From Annona cherimola (Eukaryota; Streptophyta; Magnoliopsida; Magnoliales; Annonaceae): a stretch of DNA of 64,000 bases. The notes below the pieces were generated by a model, which did not search any database, was not told the DNA's origin, and was given only the letters and a program-made list of their open reading frames with translations. Position numbers and translations under genes: made by a program. Positions 12,981 to 24,645 of the stretch are shown here, one piece after another (positions within the stretch are counted from its first letter, which is position 1; the number at the start of each line of letters is the position of its first letter). The stretch lies in assembly GCA_030490835.1 (NCBI GenBank), contig CM059975.1:49281174-49345173 (forward strand), written 5' to 3'.

Positions 12981-13782
12981 CGCTTGCACTCCCAAACTCT
13001 CCAATATACACTCCAGCTTCTCCCAAATACACCCCAGCCAGCCTACTGCCTAGGCCATCGGTGGTCACCGATTGGGTTGCTGAGGAAGACTTAGAAAGGT
13101 ATTGGCAAAGGAGAGTTGCCCCAGTTCCACCTAATCCAGGGCCATGGTTTAGATTTGATGTCAGATACATTTAGTTCCGATATCGAACACCATGGGCTCA
13201 GATAGACTGCAGGGAAAGAGAGGCTACCCAAGAACGTCGGGAGGCTTTAGCAAGGGGAGAAGAAGTGATGGAGCAACCCCCTACTAAACAGCCTGGTGAG
13301 GTTATTCTAAGGGTCATAGAGTTAGAGGTAATGCCAGAAGCCCCACCTCCCACCCCTCTAGCAGACGATGATGAAGACCCTATAGAGTGGTCTAATAGTG
13401 AAGAGGAAGATGAGAACCCAGGACCTTGAGACTGGTTTGATACCAGTACGGTCACTAAGGAACCCACACGAGTACTATTCAGTCTTAGAAGGTTCCTAAG
13501 GTTAAGGAGAAGGGGACGTTAAAAAGGGATGGGGATCAGGAAGACAGCCACCACCAAGACATCTTAATTTTTCTTTTTATAAATATGTAAATATTGTTGA
13601 AAACAGATACATAAGGCTAAAATAGCCTATGTATAAAGGTTTGACCAATGTATAAAAGTTTGCTGACAATGTATAATATATGTGAATTATATGATCATGT
13701 GACTATGTGTTTGAATTTATCTGACTAAGTGTATTATGATAAATATTGGTGTTATACTAATGAATGTTTTATGAAGTTGAAA

Positions 13783-15060
13783 ATGTCACTCACCAGAGCT
13801 AAAGCAAGAGCTAACAAGGAAAAGGTCCCGATGGAAGAATCAGTCGATCAAGCAAAGGGCGAGGCCAGTAAAAGGACTAATAGGGCAGAATCCGAAGAGC
13901 AGTCCTCTAGGACCCGCCCACGACGAGAGGGAAGCTCTAGACCTCAAGCAGAGGTCAATATAGAAGATAGGATAGCTGCGGCAGTCAAGAAAGCCATGCA
14001 GCAATGGATAGTCTAGGCCACTGGGATGCTACAAGAAATGTGGAACCAGCAGACCCCACCACAGGGAAAGGATGGGGAAAGACCAGGCCCCTCGGCCAAC
14101 ATCGGCACATCAAGGGGGATGGAGGACAGTCTCCTTGAGGCCGACAGAAAGGCTATCAATGCCTTTCTTGCCCAGCGCCCGCCCAAGTTTGCAAGGGAAC
14201 CAGACCCCCTCATTGCAGAGCAATGGATTACATAAATCAAAAAGTTATTCAGGATATCACCCTGCAATGATCAGTAGAAAGTCTTATGTGCCACCCACCT
14301 GCTGATAAAAGACGCCTATGAATGGTGGGAAACGCTGATGGTTACCATGCCACATCCTGAGCAAGTTACGTGACATGAATTTTTGGAGGAATTTAACAAA
14401 GAATATCTCCCTGTAGGGATACAGAGCCAAAGGGTAATAGAGTTTGAGAAACTTTACCAAGGCAGGATGACAGTCATGGAATATGCTGCAAAGTTCAATG
14501 CCTTGGTAAGATATGTGTCATGGATTGCCAATATGCCAGAAAATAAGGCACAAAGGTTCCAGAGGGGATTAAGGCCCCAGCTAAGAGAGGGGTTGGCCCC
14601 ATTATTAATAAAAGACTATGCCTCTAGCATCGAGAGGGCTAGGGCATTAGAAATGGAGTCAATGAGGACTCAAGAGCTTAGGCAAGCTCAAAAATAATTC
14701 TTTATAGACTCCCAAGAAGGCGAGGCTAACAAAGGAAAAGACAGAAGGGTAATCGCTGGGAGGAAGAAGATTGGCGACAAGGAAAAAAGCACCCTGACCT
14801 GCAAAACTTGCCACAGACACCGTTCAGGCGAATGTTTACAAGGATCGGGGAAATGCTACAAGTGTGGCCAAGTTGGCCACATGGCCCGAGATTGCGGGAC
14901 CGCCGAAGCCAAAATAATAAAGTGCTACATCTATGGTCAAGTTGGACACATTTCACTCAACTGTACAAATAAGCCACAAGGAGCACCAGCCCGAGGAAGG
15001 CCGGCCCAACAAAAGGTCCCCGTCATCGCCAATCGGCCTGGTATTGTTGTCAACCCAGTG
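13783..15060 (+). pseudogene. Chromovirus gag (capsid and nucleocapsid), broken
   Basis: Gag makes the particle in which the RNA is copied. Reading from ATG 13783 (MSLTRAKARANKEK), one frame is followed throughout. The retrotransposon gag domain lies at about 14310-14690 (EWWETL..., then EFNKEYLP and MTVMEYAAKFNALVRYV). A CCHC zinc knuckle follows at about 14855-14896 (CYKCGQVGHMARDC). A second knuckle at about 14922-14963 reads CYIYGQVGHISLNC: its second cysteine is now tyrosine. Nonsense codons in the frame include TAG 14014, TAA 14233, stops around 14275 and 14370, and TAA 14695. Gag and protease share this frame, as is usual for a polyprotein. Cannot make functional gag. Confidence 0.88.
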
Positions 15061-18000
15061 TGTATCCAAGCCTTCACCCGAACAGAGTCACAGGAGATGG
15101 AGGAAAAAGTGATTACAGGTATGATTTACATTTTAGGAAATCCTGCAATAGCTTTATTTGATTCTGGAGCTACGCATTCATTTATATCATACCAATTCGT
15201 AACCACACACGCACTCCGGGTAGAAGAAACTAGCAGTACCATGCATGTAGAATCCCCAGTATATAGATTGGCAAGCATAAATCAAGTATGTAAAGGATGC
15301 CTTATCAGGATAGGATCAAAAATATTAGAAGCGGATCTTATCCTAATGCCAATGACAGAGTTTGATGTCATGCTAGAGATGGATTGACTAAATTATTGGG
15401 GTGCAACAATTGACTGTAGGAATAAAAAAGTACAATTTGAAGTATCAACGGATGAAATAGAGATCAATAAAATAAAATAGCCATAAAACACAATAAGTAT
15501 GATATCAACTATCAAAGCAGCTAAGCTGATACGCCAACAATGTACAGCATATCTGGTCTCTATAAACACAATAAAAAGAGATGGGGTACCTATGGAACAA
15601 ATTCCAGTGGTAAAGGAATTTCTAGATATTTTTCCAAAAGAGCTATGTAATTTACCACCGGAAAGAGAGATGGATATGGAAATAGAAATTATCCCAGGGA
15701 CAGCTCCAATATCTAAGGCCCCATATAGGATGGCGCCAGTCGAATTGGCTGAGTTGAAAATACAAATCCAAGATTTATTAAATAAAGGGTTTATTAGACT
15801 CAGTGCATCACCTTGGGGAGCTCTAGTACTATTTATAAGAAAAAAATGGGAGTTTGAGACTCTGTATTAATTACAGAGAATTGAATAAAGTAACAATAAA
15901 AAATAAGTACCCACTCCCAAGAATAGATGATCTCTTGGATCAGTTAAAAGGAGCTTCTACATTTTCAAAAATTGATTTACAGTCAGGGTACCACCAGTTG
16001 AGGATATGTCCAAAAGATATCCATAAAGCAGCATTCAGAACAAGATATGGGCATTATGAATTCTTAGTCATGTCATTTGGACTAACGAATGCCCCAGCTG
16101 TGTTTATGGATATGATGAGTAGAGTTTTTCGAGAATTTTTGGATCAATTTGTGGTGGTATTCATCGATGACATATTGATTTATTCGAAAACAAAAGCAGA
16201 GCATGAGAAACATCTAAGGATAGTGTTAGAAAGTCTCCAAAGGGAGAAATTATATGCTAAATTCAAGAAATGTGAATTTTGGTTGAAACAGGTAGCCTTT
16301 CTCGGCCACATTATATCCGAGAAGGGAGTACAGGTAGATCGCCAAAAGATTGAGGCAATAACAAAGTGGTCACAACCAACAAATATTACAGAAATAGCAG
16401 CTTTCTTGGGCTAGCTGGCTACTACAGGAGATTTGTGGAAGGATTCTCATAATTGTCAGCTCCACTCACGAAGTTGACAAGGAAAGGAGTTAGGTATGAA
16501 TGGACACAGGAATGTGAGAATAGCTTCCAAAAGTTAAAGAAAAGACTAGTAAAAGCGTCGATTCTAACACTACCTACGGAGAAGGAAGGGTTTGTGATCT
16601 ATAGTGATGCCTCAAAGAAAGGATTAGGATGTGTACTAATGCAAAATGAAAAAGTTATATCATACGCATCCAGCCAACTCAAGCCAAATGAGGTAAACTA
16701 TCCAATCCATGACTTAGAATTGGCAGCAATAGTCTTTGCCTTGAAAGTTTGGAGACATTATTTGTATGAAGTTAAATGTGAGGTCTATACTGATCACAAA
16801 AGCCTCAAGTACATTTTTACTCAAAAGGAGTTAAATATGAGGCAAAGAAGATGGCTCAAGTTACTTAAGGATTATGACCTCAATATTTTATATCATCCGG
16901 GCAAAGCCAATGTAGTAGCCGATGCGCTAAGTAAAAATATTAGCTTAGCACATCTCATCACAAAGGAAGAAGGGCTACTACAAGAATTGAGACAACTAGA
17001 ATTAATTGTAAGCCCACCTAGGGTACAAGTTAGATTGTCTCAATTACAAATCCAGCCAAATTTATTTGAGCAAATTAAAATAGCTCAACAAGAAAATTAG
17101 GATTTAAAAAGTTATGTTAAGAAAATGATAAAGAAAAATTTCAATGAATATATACAAGATAAACAAGGAATGTACAGATATAGGAGTCGCCTGTGTATAC
17201 CCAATCAAGAAGAAATCAAGGATCAGATATTGAAAGAAGCACATTTCTCTCCATTTTCGATGCATCCAGGTAGCACCAAGATGTATCAGGACATCAAAAG
17301 AATGTATTGGTGGAATAACATGAAGAGAGAAATTGCTAAGTATATGGCTAAGTGCTCAACATGCCAAAGGATTAAGGCTGATCACCAAAGGACCACTAGA
17401 AAGTTATAGTCGCTAGAAGTCCCAGAATGGAAATGGGATGATATTACCATGGATTTCATTGAAGGGTTGCCAAGAACCCAAAATGGGAATGATGCTATAT
17501 GGATAATAGTTGATAGATTATCAAAGGTAGCTCATTTCCTAGTCATCAAGAAAAATTTTACTGCTGAGCAACTGGCTAAGGTTTATTATAAGGAGATAGT
17601 AAGACTGCATGGAGTACCTAAGTCAATAATTTCCGATCGAGATTCCAGTTTTATGTCTCGATTTTGGAAAAGTTTACATCAAACCTTAGGTACACAGTTG
17701 AAATTCAGTACGATATTTCATCCTCAAACTGATGGGCAAACGGAAAGAGTAAATCAAATAGTTGAGGATATGCTAAGGATGTGCATAGTAGAATTTGGAG
17801 GATCATGGGATGAATACTTGGCTATGACAGAATTTGCTTATAACAATAGTTATCAAGCAAGCATTCAAATGGCCCCGTTTGAAGCTTTGTATGGACGGAA
17901 ATGCAGAACTCCTCGAAACTAGAATAAAGTCGGAGAAAGAAAGTTAGCTCCAGACCTATAAAAAAGAATAGCAGAAAAGGTCCAAGTGATTCGCCAGTGT

Positions 18001-18491
18001 ATACTCACAGCCCAGAGCAGGCAAAAGAGTTACACTGATTGTAAAAGAAGAGATTTGAACATCCAAGTTGGGGATCACATGTTTGTCAAGGTAACGCCAT
18101 TCAAAGGAGTCACCCGATTTGGAAAGAGAGGAAAACTAAACCCAAGATACGTCGGGCCCTTTGAAGTTTTAAAAAAGATAGGCAACCTAGCCTATAGAAT
18201 AGTTCTGCCTCCAGCTCTAAGTGTCATCCACAATGTGTTTCACACTCCATACTAAGAAAATATGTTTCCGATCCTACCCATGTGTTGATAGCAGAAAATT
18301 TGTTAATCCAAGAATATTTGAATTATGAGGAAAGGCCGATCAAAATATTGAATTTCAAGATCAAGAAGCTTCGGAACAGAGAGATTGAGTATGTAAAGGT
18401 GCAATGGAATCGATATTCAGAGTCCGAAGCCACTTGGGAACTATGAAAAGAGATCGAAAAGAAATATCCTCAATTGTTCGAGGAAAGATAG
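15061..18491 (+). pseudogene. Chromovirus pol: protease, RT, RNase H, integrase, chromodomain, broken
   Basis: Encodes the enzymes that copy the RNA into DNA and insert it. Protease shows DSGATHSFIS (about 15160). RT spans about 15600-16330 with [13 protein letters not shown], the [10 protein letters not shown] catalytic block and NAPAVFM. RNase H (about 16580-16930) shows [10 protein letters not shown] and [10 protein letters not shown]. Integrase has an HHCC zinc finger (about 17240-17390, H...H...CSTC) and the catalytic core with MDFIEG, ISDRDSSFMS and QTDGQTERVNQ. A chromodomain (about 18345-18490; VKVQWNRYSESEATWE) ends the protein. Breaks seen: one-base losses near 15847 and 16409, another shift at about 18252, and stops at 15385, 16451, 17098, 17407, 17920, 17959 and 18444. 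Many of these stops could come from single C-to-T or G-to-A changes. RT catalytic residues survive. Confidence 0.93.
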
Positions 18492-18511
18492 GTTTCGAGA
18501 CGAAACCTATT

Positions 18512-18525
18512 ATAAGGGGGGAGGA
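18512..18525 (+). other. Polypurine tract of the chromovirus
   Basis: A purine run, AAGGGGGGAGGA, lies immediately before the 3' LTR start at 18527. It is the expected plus-strand primer and confirms the LTR boundary. Confidence 0.85.
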
Positions 18526-18526
18526 T

Positions 18527-20917
18527 TGTGAAACCCAGCTTCTTTTTAGGCAATACACATATTACCTAAGGTCGTAAACCCTAGATTTTTGTAATAATTT
18601 TTATGATAAATAAAAATTCATGAATTATATTCGTAAATATGTGTATCAGAGATTAAAATAATGCAATTAAGGATTTAACCCACATGAATAGTGCACGTGA
18701 ATAGTAACCCAAGGATTAAGACACGTGATTAAGAGTTAATCACTTGGATTAACCTAATCACAAAAAGACGAAAAAGGAGATTTATGCACTAAAGGATGAA
18801 ATAGCAATACTTTTTAAAATTTTAAGAAAATTTCGGAATTTAGTGAGGAAATAAAGAAAAATTCATAAATTGAAATCCGGATATTGAATTTAGATGAAAT
18901 TTTTTATGGACGGTTAAAAATCTATGATGAACATGATGAATGGTGTAAGATGTGATAAAAATCATGAATTAAGGGTCAAGATGAAATGTCAATTGGAGAT
19001 TAAAAAGGTAGCTCACCTTTTTCATTAATTTCCTTTGACTTTCTAATTAAATTTAAATAATTAAAAATAAAAATAATTAATGAAAATCAGAAAGGTGGGC
19101 AGGAGCGTGCAAGGGGGAGACTTTTGGGCAAAAATTCAATGGCTTAAAATCATCCTCATCAAGAATCAATGATTGAGATTGAATTAGCTTAAAATAATTA
19201 TTTTTAATAATCATAAATAAATAGGGCTGCTAGAGGGGGGGGTGAGATGCTGTCGGGTGGCTTCACGAAGCTCAAAACATTGCATGGGATTTGGAAAAAA
19301 ATTATTCAGAAATTAATACCTTGAGCAAGGGGGTAAATTATAATTTAATGAAAAATGAGCATCTATAAATAGGGGATGCATGGGACGTCCAAAGGTACAC
19401 AAATTCCAGCTCAAGCTTGAGAAATTCAAGCCTTTCCCACCCCCAAATTTCGTTTTTAAGAGAGAAAGAGAAGGTTAGAGAGAGAAAGGGCAAATAGGAG
19501 GAGAGCTTTTCTACTTCAGGTAAGGGGATTCTTTTCAAATTTATTTTAGGTGTTAATTAGGGTAAAATCATGCTTATATAATGCCTAAGCATGAAAAAAT
19601 AAGTATAGTTATAATTCTTAATTGGAATTATGCCAAAACATAAAAAATTTAGAGCAAGAATAGAGCATTCGGGAAGATAACATATGATATGTGTAAATAA
19701 TGCTCCAATATTGATAAATAATGATTTGGGATGAATGTTTATGATAGTTATGATGTCAGAATGATGATATATTAATCTCATGTTTTTGGGTTTAAGGATT
19801 ATGCTTAAGTGAAATTATGATGAATTTTAGTATATGGAGAAAGTGATTTAATTAGCCAAGTTTATGATGATAAATTCAAAATTCATGAATTTTCCCATGA
19901 TATACTAAACGGAAGCTATATAATGGTATTTTTTATTTTTGGAAAAAATGACAATTTTTGGAATCCATGAACAGTACCCAACTCAATGTGAACAGTAACT
20001 AAATATTATAAAGCATGCATGAGAAGCAACCTGAATGGAATGAATAAATTGTCCTTTTTTCTTGAATAGGAAAAGGGAAAGAAAAGGCCGAGGACACCGA
20101 CTGAAAAGGTAACCAAGTTATATGCTTTCTAAAATGTTTCTAAATGATTGTGAATTGTTTGCTCACGTGTTTTATGAATTATATTTAAGAATGACTATTC
20201 CTATAATGCTTTAGGTGAAATGATTGCTAATCACTTGTTAAATGCTTTTATAAAATATTTATGATTTATAAATATCATGTCGGCGTGTGTGTGTAAATGA
20301 GCAGGGTGCAGGAGGAATAGGCTATAGTTGAGGTAGTAAGCGGACCGGATGTCCCCCTCTCTATCGCCAAGTCGCTTATATAGGCCTAGGCCGACGGCGA
20401 CCTCCCTGAGATGGGAACATGTATGAGATGGGTGTCTAGCTAACGTCGCATCTAAAAGAATGTCATGAATGATATGAATGCATTTCACTTGCATTTTATG
20501 AAATGCATGAAAAAGATTTAAAAATTATGTATGGCTTGCTTACTGAGTATTATGACTCACCCATGTTTTTCAAAACGTCAGACGGGAAATGATGATGAAG
20601 GTAGCATGCGAAATGACATGCAAAAATTGTGATAGAAATGTTGTATATGATAATGTTTATGTAAAGACAATGATGAAGAATCTAATGTTCTTTCAGTTTG
20701 AGGAATGATGATGTTTATGAACAGACAAAGATCATAACGCTGATATGTAAAGTATATTACAAGTTGAATGAATGTTGATAATTTTCCATGTATTGATGTT
20801 ATAAATATATATATATAAAATCCTACCGTGTGAGCAGGGCAACAATCTTGAGTCACGTTTACCAATCAAAATCGGTCCCGGAGTAAGGCTTCTAGGCACC
20901 CGGATCGGGGCGCCACA
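18527..20917 (+). repeat. Chromovirus 3' LTR
   Basis: A 2,391-bp LTR from TGTGAAACCC to CGGGGCGCCACA, colinear with 7343-9920. It lacks about 187 bp of the 5' copy: 'gaacagt' near 19990 passes straight to 'aactaaatattataaagcatgc'. Numerous scattered substitutions and small indels against the 5' LTR indicate an old insertion. TATA box CTATAAATAGG at 19363. A short AT microsatellite lies at about 20807-20818. Confidence 0.92.
19363..19373 (+). promoter_or_regulatory. TATA box of chromovirus 3' LTR
   Basis: CTATAAATAGG, in the same context as 8186. Confidence 0.65.
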
Positions 20918-21808
20918 AGAATCAAGGTATGCACTGCCAATACATAAGGTTTCATCTACTCTTCTCATCTTTCTCTTCATTTATGTTATTCTCCTTGTTT
21001 AGGATGATTATAAACTTGATTTTAAAGGGATTTAAAGTCATATTTTTTGGCTGAATCATCCTTTAGTGAGAGATATGGATGATTTGATATCATAGATGAT
21101 GTTATTTGGTTTCCTTATGCTTGAATGATAATATAGTTGTGCCGCAACTTAAGTCGCGTGAGATTACCTTTATATATTATGCTTAATGTATTTGCAACTT
21201 GGCTACCTTGTAGATTGATTTAATATTCAGATTCATGCTTGGAAAAGTGGAATTTGAATGAGACTATATATAAGGCATAGGTTTTCATCTACTTGTGGTG
21301 GTTGGATGTTAATTTGGGTAGGAATACACCTATTAACCATGTGTAATCTTGATTAGGTTATGTGGTTATCAACCTTATTTTACTTAGGTGTATGGGAACA
21401 TAGCAAATAACTAAAATAGAGTTAGGTTTGTATGTGTTGGAAGTCATATATAAATATAAATGAACATAAATTAGTAATCTCTGCATAATTTAAAAAGGAA
21501 CCAATTTAACATAGTTATGAGTCAATGAATTCATACATCCATCCATCTTAATCATCTAGAGGCAAACTCACAGTAGATATCGCTCCTTTAATCATCTACT
21601 ACTTTACTTAGTTTAGTTTGAATTTAGTTCTTTGAAAACAATTCTCATTTAGTTTACCAATTAAATTAAGATAATTGAAATTTGAAGTAATACTACATTT
21701 AAATACAAATTCTTATGGAAATGATACTCTACTCACTCTTTATTACTTGATCGACATATATACTTGCGTTAAAACAAGCATTTAATTAGACATATATGCA
21801 GCTCGTCA
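20918..21808 (+). repeat. Athila-like LTR copy 2, last segment
   Basis: Resumes the LTR left at 7342. The part at 21165-21600 aligns with 4605-5000 of copy 1. The closing part (about 21705-21808) has the usual Athila LTR tail order: a 'gatact...tattacttgatcgacatatatacttgcg' block and an end in TCA just before the TTTTTGGCGC primer region. No gene. Confidence 0.6.
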
Positions 21809-21814
21809 AGTTTT

Positions 21815-21832
21815 TGGCGCTATTATCGGGGA
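21815..21832 (+). other. Primer binding site of Athila-like element, tRNA-Asp type
   Basis: TGGCGCTATTATCGGGGA is a slightly decayed version of the TGGCGCCGTTGCCGGGGA site typical of Athila/Tat elements. It marks the start of the interior that runs to about 31558. Confidence 0.75.
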
Positions 21833-22880
21833 TTGGTGCTTTAAGTGTAGTATCTGACAATTTCATCTATCTTCCGTGAATTTGATATATTCTATATAGT
21901 TTTTGTTTTTCTTTCTTTGCTTTTTATAAAATTTTGTTTCAGGGGTCTTCTTATTGTAATTTTCAATGGCTTCAAATGCTTACCATTGGCTAAATGCAGA
22001 GTTTTTACATTAAGCATGTCGAGTATCCATGAGTCTAACAATACATGGATACCTCTAGCTTAAGTTGCAACTTTTGACAATCAAATGCAGGTTATGGACA
22101 ATTTTTATTCAATTTACTACGATTTGTGTGGAGATGAGGGACATTTGTCAATTTAATGCTTTTATTACTAAGCATCTATGGGATATATTGATCATCCAAT
22201 TGTTGTATAGAAAAATCATGTAGATCTATAATCAAAATATATGACGCCGATGGACTCTGAAACACATCAAGCAAGGGAGCCATCACCACCTGCAAACAAG
22301 CCATCTTTAGAGGACATGTTCAAGCAATTCATGCAAAGTCAGATGGAGTCTAACAAAAACATGCAAAAATGGGTGGAGCAATTGGGTACTGCAATCCAAA
22401 GTCGAAAATAAGAAACTTCTTCCAGTTATATTGAAGAAAATTTAGAAGTAGATATTTGAAGAGGGTTGTGAAGTCACTATAAGCATTAATAAAGAGATAT
22501 CCATTTATGTGACAGAACAATTTGCCCTTCAAATCATGCTTGAACAAATTATTGAACCAAAGGAAAGCAAAGGAGCTAAAGAGGAAATTGTTAAAGAAAT
22601 AAAGGTGGTTCCAGTACCAAAAGTCGAAAATGATTACATTTCCACACCTCTATTTAGGAATCCAAGAGCAACAAGAATTGATCAATCAGTGGTCATTCTT
22701 AGAAAACATCTCCTTAAAGCCTACAACTTAAGACTTGAAGAACAACTCTTCTATAGCCTTTATGAAATTCAAGAGAATAGCCTAACTAATCTATTTGAGG
22801 AGACTAAGAGGAGATCTGAACTTCCAGTGCATAACCCACATGGAAGGAAATTCAATAGAGTGAGAATTAGTTGATCATTA
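21833..22880 (+). pseudogene. Athila-like gag remnant, pol deleted
   Basis: A decayed interior following the primer site. In one frame at about 22240-22410 it reads PSLEDMFKQFMQSQMES and a short coiled-coil-like stretch, resembling the linker at the end of Athila gag. The following open stretch (22509-22874, 121 residues) is charged and has no motif I recognise. Immediately after it comes the 'gagaggcaaccca' motif (about 22919) that in these elements sits between pol and the env-like gene. No protease, RT or integrase lies between, so this copy has lost pol and is a deletion derivative. What the 121-residue frame was cannot be told. Confidence 0.45.
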
Positions 22881-24645
22881 AATGGACGACGGGCTGACGA
22901 CATTAAAGTTAGCACTGAATGAGAGGCAACCCATTATAATTTTTTTCTTTTTTATCCAAGGCATGATTAAAAGATCAACTATTTGTGTCTTGAAGCAAGA
23001 AAACCAAAGAAAGATCTTGTATTTTGGAAGTTTTCATGTAAAAGATAATTTGATACTTTCATTAGTCAATTCTCTTTCAGTAGTTGCATAGTGATCTTAA
23101 AAGTTGCAACCGAAACATGATTTCGTAATGAAATTTTATCAACAATCATTCCCTTCTTTGTTATTGATAAGAGCAAAACAGCTATAGACGAAAGTAGCAA
23201 TTCAATAAATAGTTGTCATTTTCCCACTCTAGAATTTGCACTAATTGAAGACTTGTCAAGGTCATTTACTTCTCAATATCTCAAATTCCAGATCAAGACG
23301 CTGCAAGCAATGAATTTCAATGCAATTTGTGGTCTTAATTTGATAAAAAGATAATTTAAGAAAATACAAGTTTCAACAATGAAAATCAGCTCTATCATGA
23401 TCATTCAAGGGGTTTCAAGGTAATTAATGTGAGGCCATAATTCAAATATTGGAGAGTCGACCAAAAGTTATCAAGAAAAATGAAATTCTCAAGAATTCAG
23501 GCAGAGAAGTGATAGCCGCGGCAGCCAAATTGGGAGTAACCCCCCCTTGTACAAAGAAGTTCGTAGTTGCCGTCAAGCCAGCACTGCCAGAGCTACTGCC
23601 ACCGACCGGTCAGCAATTGAAAAAAACCATGAAGCTCTAACCCTAGTCGAATCCCCCTCTCTTCCCTTCTCTTTTCTCCTTCCCCACAACCCAAGCTCCT
23701 TCTCTTCTCAATCCACATCTCCCTTTCTCCTTCATCCTTTCCTCTCCTTTCCTCTCCTTCTTTTCCCTTTCCTTTCTTCTTCCCTCTTTCTTCTTCATCC
23801 TTTTTCTCTCTTCTTCTTCCCCTTCTCTTCTTTTCTTTCCACCCCCTTCAAGTTGTCTCTCCCCTTTTGTTTGTTCCCCATTTGCTTGCTCCATCTCCAT
23901 GTCCTTCTTCTTCTTTGCACTACCTCCATTTTTTCTTTCTTTTTACTTCCTCTCTCTCTTTTTCTCCTTTGTTTCCCCCCTTTATCCTTCCTTTCTCTTC
24001 TCCTTTCTTTTCTTTTTCTCTTTTTCTTCTTTCTCCTTTTTCCTATCTTTTCCCTCTTGCTTACTCATGGCTGCGACCGCCATTCTCAGCATTGCAGTGC
24101 TCGACTTTAGCTACCTACACTAGTTGCCTTCTCTATCAAATTGCTTTCTGTCTTCATTTGCTACTTGTAAGAGGCAAGTTGTGGCAAGGAACTCCACTAC
24201 TATCAAAAAAAGGGTTTTGGCTATCATTAGGTAACACTACTTCATTGTTCTCTTTGATTTCTTGAAGATTTGAATGAATGAATCAGATTAGTTGATTTTG
24301 CTTGGCTACTCATGATTTATAAGCTTAAAAATATGGTTTGGAGTGATGGCACGTTACTTCATGTCTAATGGTTATGATGATATTATTTGGATTAAGGCAA
24401 AGTGGTGAGAGAAGACCTTGACCTTTATTGTGACTCAACTTGGCGTTGATTTTTTTTAATGAAGATGGAGTTGAACATGTTTATGCTACGACTTAACTAT
24501 GCTTGAGTTGGAGTTGAATCAGTTGTGTATTAAACATACTTGGATTGCGGAGGCAATTGCATTTCATTTGAACTTCCCAAGTGGATGTGCTTTGTTTGCT
24601 TTGAATTATCCAATTATATTGCCTTGTTCATTGCAATCCGTACCT
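22881..24645 (+). other. Athila-like post-pol spacer with long pyrimidine tract
   Basis: Non-coding spacer between the deleted pol and the env-like relic. It starts with the AGGCAACCCA motif and contains an almost pure C/T run of about 400 bp (roughly 23655-24065). Open frames over the run are Phe/Leu/Ser/Pro low-complexity translations and not genes. About 24070-24645 is AT-rich and without recognised features. Confidence 0.5.
23655..24065 (+). repeat. Polypyrimidine tract, about 400 bp
   Basis: Nearly all C and T on the plus strand, built from imperfect TTC/CTC/TCTT words and not one fixed unit. It starts just after CTCTAACCCTAGTCGAATCCCC. Confidence 0.8.

Larger units (their letters stand above)
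10039..13522 (+). pseudogene. Extra ORF upstream of chromovirus gag, split by a solo LTR
   Basis: An open frame starts at ATG 10039 (MIDKGKAALSARELEEQ...). It runs to 10305, where the nested LTR and its CGCTT duplication intervene, and resumes in phase at 12986. Leaving out the insertion, it spans about 267 codons to TAA 13520, with two premature stops (TAG 13172, TGA near 13427). The product would have a charged, Arg/Glu-rich start, a proline-rich middle with several P-x-x-P motifs, and an acidic tail rich in Asp/Glu around 13365-13420. I recognise no domain. It is separate from gag, which starts at 13783 in another frame. Phase continuity across the insertion is the best sign that it was a real gene of the element. 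Confidence 0.6.
7343..20917 (+). mobile_element. Chromovirus (Ty3/gypsy, Tekay/Del-like) with nested solo LTR
   Basis: A full-length but dead element: 5' LTR 7343-9920, initiator-Met primer site 9926, an extra ORF, gag, protease, RT, RNase H, integrase, chromodomain, purine tract, 3' LTR 18527-20917. The flanks AAAAT (7338-7342) and AGAAT (20918-20922) look like a target duplication with one change. A related solo LTR sits inside at 10306-12980. Integrase lies after RT/RNase H, which fixes it as Ty3/gypsy, and the C-terminal chromodomain places it among chromoviruses. Many nonsense codons and three frameshifts show it is old. Confidence 0.92.

Noticed and set aside
23547..24265. Overlapping plus-strand open frames of 74-187 codons rich in Phe, Leu, Ser, Pro
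   Set aside because: They are translations of the polypyrimidine tract; several frames are open at once and none has a domain.
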